Positions 57,657 through 64,000 of a stretch of 64,000 nt of DNA are shown here, piece after piece. Source of the DNA: Chitinophagaceae bacterium. Lineage in GTDB: Bacteria; Bacteroidota; Bacteroidia; Chitinophagales; Chitinophagaceae. Positions within the stretch are counted from its first letter, which is position 1. Each line of letters begins with the position of its first letter. The DNA lies in contig JADJYK010000025.1 of the NCBI GenBank assembly GCA_016719815.1, forward strand, positions 1 to 64,000, given 5' to 3'. A program made the position numbers and the translations under genes. The notes below the pieces were generated by a model, which made no database searches, was not told the DNA's origin, and saw nothing but the letters and a program-made list of their open reading frames with translations.

Positions 57657-57998
57657 ATGAGTCCCTTAGTAAAAGAATTCAACGACTACCGCACCCGGAT
57701 GAACGAGGTGATCCTGAGTAAAGATAACCTGGTAATTAAGCGCCTCTGGAACCTTGATACCAACACCTACGCTGCCGGTGCACTGGACATAAAAACTAAA
57801 GAACTGCTGGGGCTGGTGGCCAGTATGGTTCTCCGCTGCGACGATTGTATCAAATACCATCTTGGTAAAAGCCATGAACTGGGCATTTCCACCGAAGAAA
57901 TGTATGAGGTGTTTGCCGTAGCCAATATCGTAGGCGGTACTATTGTAATACCCCATACCCGTCGTGCAGCCGAGTATTGGGAAGAGCTGGCAAAGTGA
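57657..57998 (+). CDS. Carboxymuconolactone decarboxylase/AhpD-like protein
   Basis: 113 residues. All-helical fold with the CxxC-x3-H signature in RCDDCIKYHLGKSHELG near residues 60-75, as in AhpD peroxide-reducing proteins. A redox role is more likely than ring-cleavage decarboxylation. Monocistronic, 93 bases before korB, which has its own promoter. Confidence 0.9.
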   Translation: MSPLVKEFNDYRTRMNEVILSKDNLVIKRLWNLDTNTYAAGALDIKTKELLGLVASMVLRCDDCIKYHLGKSHELGISTEEMYEVFAVANIVGGTIVIPHTRRAAEYWEELAK

Positions 57999-58060
57999 TA
58001 AATGCCAACTTCCTGCCAAAAATCATGCTTCAGACCGCAAAAAGCGAAGCCGATAAGCAT

Positions 58061-58068
58061 TAAATTTG
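58061..58068 (+). promoter_or_regulatory. -7 element for korB
   Basis: TAAATTTG, 23 bases upstream of the ATG at 58092. Confidence 0.55.
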
Positions 58069-58091
58069 CATGATTAATTCAGAATCAGATT

Positions 58092-59120
58092 ATGAGTGAA
58101 CAAGTAATTGCCCCGGCCCTGACCGCTAAAGATTTTGCAACAGACCAGGAAGTAAGATGGTGTCCGGGTTGCGGAGACTATTCCATCCTGGCACAGGTAC
58201 AAAAAGTAATGCCCTCGCTGGGTGTTCCCAAAGAGAATATTGCTATCATATCAGGGATTGGCTGCAGCAGCCGTTTCCCTTATTATATGAACACCTATGG
58301 TATGCACTCCATTCACGGCCGTGCCACTGCTATTGCATCCGGATTAAAGGCTGCAAGGCCCGAACTGAGTGTGTGGGTGGTAACCGGTGATGGCGACTGC
58401 CTGAGTATTGGTGGCAACCATACTATTCATCTCCTTCGCAGAAATTTTGATATCAATGTGCTGATGTTTAATAACCAGATTTATGGTTTGACAAAAGGAC
58501 AATATTCCCCCACATCGGAAGAAAATAAAATAACAAAAAGCAGTCCGATGGGTACTATAGACCATCCATTCAATCCTGCTGCACTTGCATTAGGTGCTGA
58601 TGGCAGCTTTGTGGCCCGCACCATGGACCGTGACCCCAAGCACATGCAAACCATTCTTACTAGAGCACATCAGCATAAAGGCACTTCGTTTGTAGAAATA
58701 TACCAGAACTGCCCCATCTTTAACGATGGCACTTTTGAGATATTTACAGAGAAAACCACCAAGGCTGATGAAACGCTGTTTTTAGAGCAAGGCAAGCCGC
58801 TGATTTTTGGTGCTAATAACGACAAGGGGCTGAAGCTTGATGGCTTCCAGCCGGTGGTTATTGACCTGAATAACGGTTTCAGCGCTGATGACTGCTGGGT
58901 ACATGATGAGAAAGATATTTACAAAGCGCAGATATTAACCCGCATCTTTGATAACCCCCGCAAAGAAGGACACCTGCCAAGGCCATTTGGTGTTTTCTAT
59001 GAGAACGACCGCCCCTGTTACGAAGAGATGATGACCATGCAGATTGAAACAGCCAAAGCAAAGAAACCAGCCGACTTAGACAGGATTCTTCGTGGTGGTG
59101 AAGTGTGGACGATTAATTAA
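58092..59120 (+). CDS. korB: 2-oxoacid:ferredoxin oxidoreductase beta subunit
   Basis: 342 residues. WCPGCGDYSIL at the N-terminus and GIGCSSRFPYYMNTYG are cluster and thiamine-diphosphate contacts; VVTGDGDCLSIGGNHTIHLLRRN is the TPP/Mg2+ motif, and MFNNQIYGLTKGQYSPTS is the substrate side. The 2-oxoglutarate-type (KorB) converts 2-oxoglutarate to succinyl-CoA with ferredoxin reduction. The usual korA gene (fused gamma-alpha, about 600 residues) is not next to it. Own promoter and terminator. Confidence 0.9.
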   Translation: MSEQVIAPALTAKDFATDQEVRWCPGCGDYSILAQVQKVMPSLGVPKENIAIISGIGCSSRFPYYMNTYGMHSIHGRATAIASGLKAARPELSVWVVTGDGDCLSIGGNHTIHLLRRNFDINVLMFNNQIYGLTKGQYSPTSEENKITKSSPMGTIDHPFNPAALALGADGSFVARTMDRDPKHMQTILTRAHQHKGTSFVEIYQNCPIFNDGTFEIFTEKTTKADETLFLEQGKPLIFGANNDKGLKLDGFQPVVIDLNNGFSADDCWVHDEKDIYKAQILTRIFDNPRKEGHLPRPFGVFYENDRPCYEEMMTMQIETAKAKKPADLDRILRGGEVWTIN

Positions 59121-59140
59121 AAATGCACTTACTTTTTTTT

Positions 59141-59167
59141 AAAGCCTCCCATGCGGAGGCTTTCTTG
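59141..59167 (+). terminator. Terminator of korB
   Basis: AAAGCCTCC-CATGC-GGAGGCTTT followed by CTTGT, preceded by a T8 run. Confidence 0.8.
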
Positions 59168-59241
59168 TCTATGGTGGTATGAAGTTTGTCATATGGCAAT
59201 TAGTTAATTCGCAGTATTTTTAAAATTCTCATATTTATAAT

Positions 59242-59847
59242 ATGCTGCTGCACATACATCCCGATAATCCACAGCCAAGGCTGATAAAGCAGGTAGCCGA
59301 CTGCCTGCAGGATGGAGGTATTATCATTTATCCAACCGATACTGTGTACGGGTTGGGGTGTGATATTATGCAGCCCAAAGCCATTGAACGGATTTGCCGT
59401 ATTAAAAAAGTAGATCCTAAAAAGGTACGGCTTTCTTTTGTCTGCAGTGACCTGTCGCACCTGAGTGAGTATGCCAAACCCTTATCGAACCCGGTATATC
59501 GCTTACTGAAAGAATATTTACCCGGCCCTTATACTTTTATTTTACAGGCCAGCAAACTAACGCCTAAGATTCTGCAAAGTAAAAAAGACACTATCGGTCT
59601 CCGCATTCCGGATAATAATATTTCAATGGCCATTATTAAAGAGTTGGGAAGGCCTGTACTCAGCGCTTCCATGCCCGGCGAAATGGTGGAAGATTACACC
59701 GACCCCGAAGTGATGTATGAAAACTTTAAGAACGAAGTGGATTACGTTATTGATGGCGGTATCGGCGGCATGATTCCCTCCACGATAGTTGATTGTACCG
59801 GTGATGAACCGACAATAATAAGAGAGGGTCTTGGTGTGTGGAAATAA
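59242..59847 (+). CDS. L-threonylcarbamoyladenylate synthase (Sua5/YciO/YrdC/YwlC)
   Basis: 201 residues. Makes threonylcarbamoyl-AMP for the t6A37 modification of ANN-decoding tRNAs. IIYPTDTVYGLGCDIMQPKAIERICRIKKVDPKKVRLS is the ATP/Thr/bicarbonate site, and DNNISMAIIKELGRPVLSASMP fits the family core. It lacks the extra Sua5 C-terminal domain, as in YrdC/YciO-type proteins; which subgroup is not certain. Confidence 0.9.
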   Translation: MLLHIHPDNPQPRLIKQVADCLQDGGIIIYPTDTVYGLGCDIMQPKAIERICRIKKVDPKKVRLSFVCSDLSHLSEYAKPLSNPVYRLLKEYLPGPYTFILQASKLTPKILQSKKDTIGLRIPDNNISMAIIKELGRPVLSASMPGEMVEDYTDPEVMYENFKNEVDYVIDGGIGGMIPSTIVDCTGDEPTIIREGLGVWK

Positions 59848-59873
59848 AAAAGCACTGCAAATTGCAGTGCTTT
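59843..59873. terminator. Terminator between converging genes
   Basis: AAAGCACTGCA-AAT-TGCAGTGCTTT. The minus-strand exit TTTTTTATTT is a good U-tract for the small gene at 59922-60209; the plus-strand exit is weaker. Confidence 0.75.
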
Positions 59874-59921
59874 CCCCGGACACACAATTCTTCAGGATAT
59901 ATATTGGTTTGCTGATAGTAC

Positions 59922-60209
59922 TCAGATAACCCGGTTACGGCCATTGTGCCTGAAACGGAATGCATCCCTGCGGGTATCTCTTTTCAGGGCATTCAGTTTT
60001 CTTCTTTCCATGGGGGTTACAAGGCCATCTCTTGTGGCCATCCTCCTTGCTACTCCCTGGCGTACAACATCTTTTTTAAGGTGCATTCTTTCTACACGGG
60101 TGATCCTGGTGTCGCCATTGCGGCAACCACCTCTGCGAATCCCGGTCTGTGCAGACACAGTTACTGATAAAACAACCAATGCGAGGGTAGCGAATAATAT
60201 CTTTTTCAT
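59922..60209 (-). CDS. Small secreted Arg-rich protein
   Basis: 95 residues with a clear signal peptide (MKKILFATLALVVLSVTVSA-Q). The mature part is very basic and repetitive: TRITRVERMHLKKDVVRQGVARR, GLVTPMERRKLNALKRD and RRDAFRFRHNGRNRV. It could bind LPS, DNA or acidic polymers. Own terminator. No family is recognised. Confidence 0.65.
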   Translation of the reverse strand: MKKILFATLALVVLSVTVSAQTGIRRGGCRNGDTRITRVERMHLKKDVVRQGVARRMATRDGLVTPMERRKLNALKRDTRRDAFRFRHNGRNRVI

Positions 60210-60309
60210 AATTATTTTTTTTTAATGATGACCAGCTTTCCAAAAGCGGCTTAATGGTAGTAAGAAGAAAAAAAGGTTGCAAGGTTTAATGAGCCGGAGG
60301 AAGGAATTG

Positions 60310-60906
60310 TTAAAACAGCTCCGGCTGAACCGGCAGCAGGCGAAAACTCTTACGGTGGTATTTGCAAAGACCCACCTGTTCGATGGCCTTGCGGTGTTCC
60401 AATGTGCCATACCCTTTATTCTTTTTCCAGTTATAATGAGGAAACTCCTCATGCAACTGTTGCATATATTCATCCCGGTATGTTTTTGCCAGTATGCTGG
60501 CTGCAGCAATGGAAGCAAACCGTCCATCGCCTTTTACAAAACACTGATGTGGTATTTTTTTATACGGAATAAAGCGGTTGCCATCAATGAGCAGCAGTTG
60601 TGGTTTTTTTTTCAGTTTGTCTAATGCCAGGTGCATGGCTTTAAACGAAGCTTTCAGGATATTGATTTCATCAATCTCATTATTATCGACAAAGGCAACA
60701 CCATAAGAGATAGCAGTTGCTTCAATAATGGGCCGCAGTTCTTCCCGGTGCTTTTCTGTTACCTGCTTGGAATCGTTGAGCAGCGGATGATAAAAGTCTT
60801 TGGGCAGTATAACGGCTGCGGCCACCACCGGTCCCGCATAGCATCCCCTTCCGGCTTCATCGCAACCGGCTTCAAGTATTGATTCAGAAAAGTATGGGCT
60901 CAGCAT
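60310..60906 (-). CDS. rnhB: Ribonuclease HII
   Basis: 198 residues. Cuts RNA of RNA-DNA hybrids, including single ribonucleotides. The DEAGRGCYAGPVVAAAVIL motif carries the first Asp-Glu pair, LLIDGNRFIP the third acid, and KGDGRFASIAAASILAKTYRDEYM the fourth. Full length and intact. Divergent from ctaA. Confidence 0.95.
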   Translation of the reverse strand: MLSPYFSESILEAGCDEAGRGCYAGPVVAAAVILPKDFYHPLLNDSKQVTEKHREELRPIIEATAISYGVAFVDNNEIDEINILKASFKAMHLALDKLKKKPQLLLIDGNRFIPYKKIPHQCFVKGDGRFASIAAASILAKTYRDEYMQQLHEEFPHYNWKKNKGYGTLEHRKAIEQVGLCKYHRKSFRLLPVQPELF

Positions 60907-60966
60907 TCTTTTGCAAGTTTAAGAACAATACCTAATAAAACTTGTTATTCGCAACAATACGCATTT

Positions 60967-60974
60967 TACCTTTG
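60967..60974 (+). promoter_or_regulatory. -7 element for ctaA
   Basis: TACCTTTG, only 6 bases before the ATG at 60981; the transcript would be leaderless or start at the ATG. Confidence 0.5.
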
Positions 60975-60980
60975 CCCGAA

Positions 60981-62042
60981 ATGAAACAAAACCTTTCGCA
61001 ACGTTCCGATAAACCCGTTGCCATTTGGCTGCTGATGGGTGTGGGCATGATTATCGTACAGATTGTACTGGGCGGTATTACCAGGCTCACCGGTTCGGGA
61101 CTTTCTATTACTGAATGGAATGTGGTTACTGGTACTTTGCCCCCTATGAATGAGCAGCAATGGATAGCAGAGTTTGACAAATACAGGCAAACGCCACAGT
61201 TCAACCTGCTGAATACGGATTTTACATTAACCAACTTCAAGTTCATTTTCTTCTGGGAATGGTTTCACCGCCTGTGGGCAAGACTGATTGGAGTTGTATT
61301 TCTGATTCCCTTTATTATCTTCTTAGCACAACGCCGGTTTAAGCCTTCGATGGTACAGCCCATGCTGATATTGTTCTTCCTCGGATTTTTGCAAGGCATC
61401 ATTGGCTGGATAATGGTAGCCAGCGGCCTCACCGGTGAAGCCATTTATGTAAAGCCTGCTAAACTTGCCCTTCACCTTGTATTTGCACTTGGTCTGCTGT
61501 GTTATACTTTCTGGTTTGCTTTAAAACTGTTAGTGCCCGAAGAGAAACGGGTTGTTCAATCTTCTGCAAAAAAATTATCTGTTTTTATCATAGTTGTGTT
61601 TGGTGTGCAATTAGTGTACGGAGCATTAATGGCCGGTTATAAAGCCGCTACTGCTGCACCCACCTGGCCTGATATTAATGGATCGTTGGTTCCATCGGGA
61701 ATGATGCAGATGAAAGGCGGCTGGGTAAACCTGTTTGAAAACCTCACCACTATTCATTTTATTCACCGGGGACTGGCCTACCTGCTTTTTGTATTGGTGA
61801 TAGTGCTAACAGTCAAGTTGTACAAAACAAACGGTTCATCTGTATTCAATAAAACAAGATGGCTGCCCGTGGTGCTGGTAAGCACACAAGTATTGCTGGG
61901 TATTCTGGCTGTACTTGGCAGTTTGAAAATAGTGCCCAATCAATGGGGCCCGTTTGAGTGGCTGGCTCAACTGCACCAGTTGGTAGCCATGCTGCTGCTG
62001 CTGTCGCTGGTATGGGTATTGTATGTGGTGAAGGGAAAGTAA
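60981..62042 (+). CDS. ctaA: Haem A synthase (CtaA/COX15)
   Basis: 353 residues from ATG 60981. Eight helices in two halves. GGITRLTGSGLSITEWNVVTG is the N-terminal family motif with His-ligand loops in FFWEWFHRLWARLIG and LHLVFALGLL; the second half has TIHFIHRGLAYL and QLHQLVAMLLLL. Converts haem O to haem A for aa3- or caa3-type oxidase, which implies such an oxidase elsewhere in the genome. Confidence 0.95.
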   Translation: MKQNLSQRSDKPVAIWLLMGVGMIIVQIVLGGITRLTGSGLSITEWNVVTGTLPPMNEQQWIAEFDKYRQTPQFNLLNTDFTLTNFKFIFFWEWFHRLWARLIGVVFLIPFIIFLAQRRFKPSMVQPMLILFFLGFLQGIIGWIMVASGLTGEAIYVKPAKLALHLVFALGLLCYTFWFALKLLVPEEKRVVQSSAKKLSVFIIVVFGVQLVYGALMAGYKAATAAPTWPDINGSLVPSGMMQMKGGWVNLFENLTTIHFIHRGLAYLLFVLVIVLTVKLYKTNGSSVFNKTRWLPVVLVSTQVLLGILAVLGSLKIVPNQWGPFEWLAQLHQLVAMLLLLSLVWVLYVVKGK

Positions 62043-62129
62043 TACTGTTAAGAATCTGTCAGAACCTGCAGACAGCTTGAATGGCTAATTTATAATCACT
62101 AATTTTATCTGTAACCATTCACCACATTC

Positions 62130-64000
62130 ATGAAAGCCCGCCTTTCCGGTATTTATCACTCTTTTGCGGTACAACTGGTTTTTCTGCACTTTAGAAAATA
62201 CCAGGCACTGCTGCTGTTCTGGTTTATCCTGTTCAGCACGGTGAACGGTACATTTATGAAAACATTCGGGGCCGATTCGCTTTACCTGGCTCCTGAATAT
62301 CTCGGCAATGTAAACTCCTTCAGCATGGCGATAGTGGGCATTGCAGTCGGCATGTTTATCATGAGCTGGAATATTGCCACTTTTATTCTTTTCTGCAAGC
62401 AGTTCCGTTTCCTGGCGGCCACCACTAATCCTTTTCTAAAGTATTGTATTAATAATGCCATCATTCCGCTGGCGTTTATCCTGTTCTTCTTTTACAAGGC
62501 TTATCAGTATGCCCACTTCAAACAATTAATCAGCAATACAGAAATACTGTTCCTGTTTGGCGGCTTTGTTGCCGGACTTGTTTTTATGTTATCGGCTTCG
62601 TTTATTTATTTCTTCCGGGCCGACAGATCCATCTTTCGTAAGATGATGCCGGTGTATAATGACCCTAAATCTTATATCACTCACCTGCAGCCGGTAAAGG
62701 AAGTACACTACGGCGCATCACTTATCGAGGTGGAAAGTTATTTCGATTCACCCGTTTCCATTAAACCGGTAAGAAATGTTTCGCATTATACAGAGGAGTT
62801 TGTAGAGTCTGTCTTCAAACGCCATCACTTTGCTGCCATACTTTCGGTGTTTGCCGCCTTCCTTTTTCTGCTGGCCGTTGGCTTTCTGCTCGACTATCCG
62901 GTTTTCCAGTTGCCTGCAGCAGCAAGCATCACTATTTTGTTTTCTATCCTGATGGGAGTCGCCGGCGCCATCAGTTATTTTTTGCAAACATGGAGCATTC
63001 CTTATCTCGTTATCTTCTTCCTGCTGCTGAACCTGTTTTACAAACTGGAATGGATCGACCCCCGCAACAAAGCATACGGCATCAACTACTGGAACAAAAA
63101 CGAACGTCCTGCTTATACCCGTGATGGTTTGTTGAAGCTCTGCAACAAAGACAGTGTGCAGGCAGATAAAAAAAATATGCTCAACATTCTCGATGCCTGG
63201 AAGCAAAAGCAGGGCAAAGAGAAACCCCTGCTGGTCATCATCAACACCAGTGGTGGTGGCCACCGCAGTGCTTCCTTTACCATGAGTGTGCTGCAGCAGT
63301 TAGACAGCATCACCAATGGCAGTATGCTGAAGAACACTTTCCTTATCAACGGTGCATCGGGTGGCATGATTGGCGCTGCCTATTTCCGGGAGCTGTACCT
63401 GCGCAGGCAACAGGGCCATAAGATTCATTTGCAGGATGACCAATACACCAACGATATTGCAGGCGACCTGCTCAATCCGCTCTTCACTTCTTTCTTTGCA
63501 AGGGATCTTACTGCACCGGCGCAAAAATTTTCAGTCGGGCCCTACCGCTATGTAAAAGACCGGGCCTATGCGTTTGAAGAAAAACTGAACGACAATACCA
63601 GGGGCCATCTTAACAAACAACTAAAAGATTATGTAGCCGATGAAAAGGCAGCCCGCATACCGCTTATATTCTTCAACTCCGTTATTACGAGAGACAGCCG
63701 CAAGATGCTCATCAGCACACAGCCGGTAAGGTTTATGATGCAGGCCCCGCAGGATACCACTGATATTCCTATGCCCGACCCCGATGTGGTGGATTATGTT
63801 TCCTTCTTTGCAAAGCAGGACCCTTACAGCACCCGGATGCTTACCGCCCTGCGGATGAATGCGACCTTCCCGATTGTATTGCCCAATGTATGGCTGCCTT
63901 CCGAACCGGTAATTGATGTGATGGATGCCGGCCTGCGGGATAACTTCGGCATGGAAACCACCCTGCGGTTTCTTACTTCATTCGAAACATGGATAAAAGA
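62130..64000 (+). CDS. Membrane-bound patatin-like phospholipase, cut by the right edge
   Basis: Open from ATG 62130 (MKARLSGIYHSFAVQL) to the window end, at least 623 residues. N-terminal half: about seven helices (starting near residues 25, 60, 108, 145, 230, 265 and 290). C-terminal half: patatin-like domain with SGGGHRSASF (oxyanion), GASGGMIGA (GxSxG serine) and DAGLRDNFG (Asp dyad). It probably cleaves membrane lipids or acyl esters on the cytosolic face. The combination of a long membrane part with a patatin domain is uncommon. Intact so far. Confidence 0.8.
   Translation, partial: MKARLSGIYHSFAVQLVFLHFRKYQALLLFWFILFSTVNGTFMKTFGADSLYLAPEYLGNVNSFSMAIVGIAVGMFIMSWNIATFILFCKQFRFLAATTNPFLKYCINNAIIPLAFILFFFYKAYQYAHFKQLISNTEILFLFGGFVAGLVFMLSASFIYFFRADRSIFRKMMPVYNDPKSYITHLQPVKEVHYGASLIEVESYFDSPVSIKPVRNVSHYTEEFVESVFKRHHFAAILSVFAAFLFLLAVGFLLDYPVFQLPAAASITILFSILMGVAGAISYFLQTWSIPYLVIFFLLLNLFYKLEWIDPRNKAYGINYWNKNERPAYTRDGLLKLCNKDSVQADKKNMLNILDAWKQKQGKEKPLLVIINTSGGGHRSASFTMSVLQQLDSITNGSMLKNTFLINGASGGMIGAAYFRELYLRRQQGHKIHLQDDQYTNDIAGDLLNPLFTSFFARDLTAPAQKFSVGPYRYVKDRAYAFEEKLNDNTRGHLNKQLKDYVADEKAARIPLIFFNSVITRDSRKMLISTQPVRFMMQAPQDTTDIPMPDPDVVDYVSFFAKQDPYSTRMLTALRMNATFPIVLPNVWLPSEPVIDVMDAGLRDNFGMETTLRFLTSFETWIK

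Noticed and set aside
62748..63263. 171-codon minus-strand frame, Gln- and Cys-rich
   Set aside because: It is fully antisense to the patatin-like membrane gene, which has clear motifs in the opposite frame.
1..64000. CRISPR arrays, insertion sequences, prophage, toxin-antitoxin or restriction genes
   Set aside because: No repeat arrays, transposases, integrases, phage structural genes or recognised defence genes were found; frameshifts and broken genes do not form an island-like pattern.

Overview
The window looks like a chromosomal segment of a Bacteroidota bacterium, most likely of the family Chitinophagaceae. The support is: many promoters with a TAnnTTTG -7 element (several with TTTG about 19-20 bases upstream); little use of Shine-Dalgarno sequences; outer-membrane barrel families and lipoproteins typical of the phylum (DUF5777, DUF5606, WG repeats, OMP_b-brl); GTP-type PEP carboxykinase; and a group III truncated haemoglobin. 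CtaA, a SCO protein and several cytochromes c point to an aerobic, haem-copper-oxidase organism. No rRNA operon, CRISPR array, insertion sequence or prophage was seen.

Layout. 0-3.8 kb: tRNA-Asn, a broken propeller-like gene, a broken Rieske protein, hflX, an outer-membrane barrel gene and a CAU tRNA. 4-10.6 kb: exported nuclease, CDP-alcohol phosphatidyltransferase, Nfu scaffold, ArsC-like protein, AspT/YidE-type transporter, pckG. 10.9-14.9 kb: kup potassium transporter with a 39-residue downstream gene, divergent from a KdpD/KdpE-like two-component pair. 14.9-22.1 kb: two divergent gene sets forming a putative respiratory module: a five-gene set (small twin-arginine protein, FeS protein, NrfD, periplasmic protein, cytochrome c) and a three-gene set (two CX4CH lipoproteins, a DUF5777 barrel), with TGAC/GTCA palindromes between them. 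22.2-26.9 kb: OmpA lipoprotein, asparaginase-like protein, nitroreductase, a probable small RNA and a 517-residue conserved protein. 26.9-32.9 kb: exported proteins of unknown role (WG repeats, coiled coil, others). 33-42.6 kb: PcrA/UvrD helicase, GH25 muramidase, prohibitin-like protein, MerC-SCO-Fur metal set, oligoendopeptidase, DUF5606. 42.7-46.5 kb: a run of small enzyme and ligand-binding genes. 46.6-55.8 kb: rhodanese, DUF1579, globin, hydrolases, MarR with its operator, acyl-CoA dehydrogenase. 55.9-64 kb: amidase, cytochrome c, AhpD-like protein, KorB, Sua5/YwlC, RNase HII, CtaA and a membrane patatin-like protein cut by the right edge.

About 20 otherwise conserved genes carry one or more single-base indels, often in homopolymers, and the tRNA-Asn acceptor stem also lacks a base. 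Because housekeeping genes (pckG, uvrD, fur, hflX) are hit as often as accessory ones, I read most of these as sequencing or assembly errors rather than decay. Broken genes are given here as whole loci.

The best candidate for an undescribed system is the divergent respiratory module at 14.9-22.1 kb: a quinol-facing NrfD/FeS pair with no molybdopterin subunit in view, a cytochrome c, and outer-membrane CX4CH lipoproteins plus a barrel under apparently shared control. The exported WG-repeat set and the small RNA at 24.6-24.8 kb come next.
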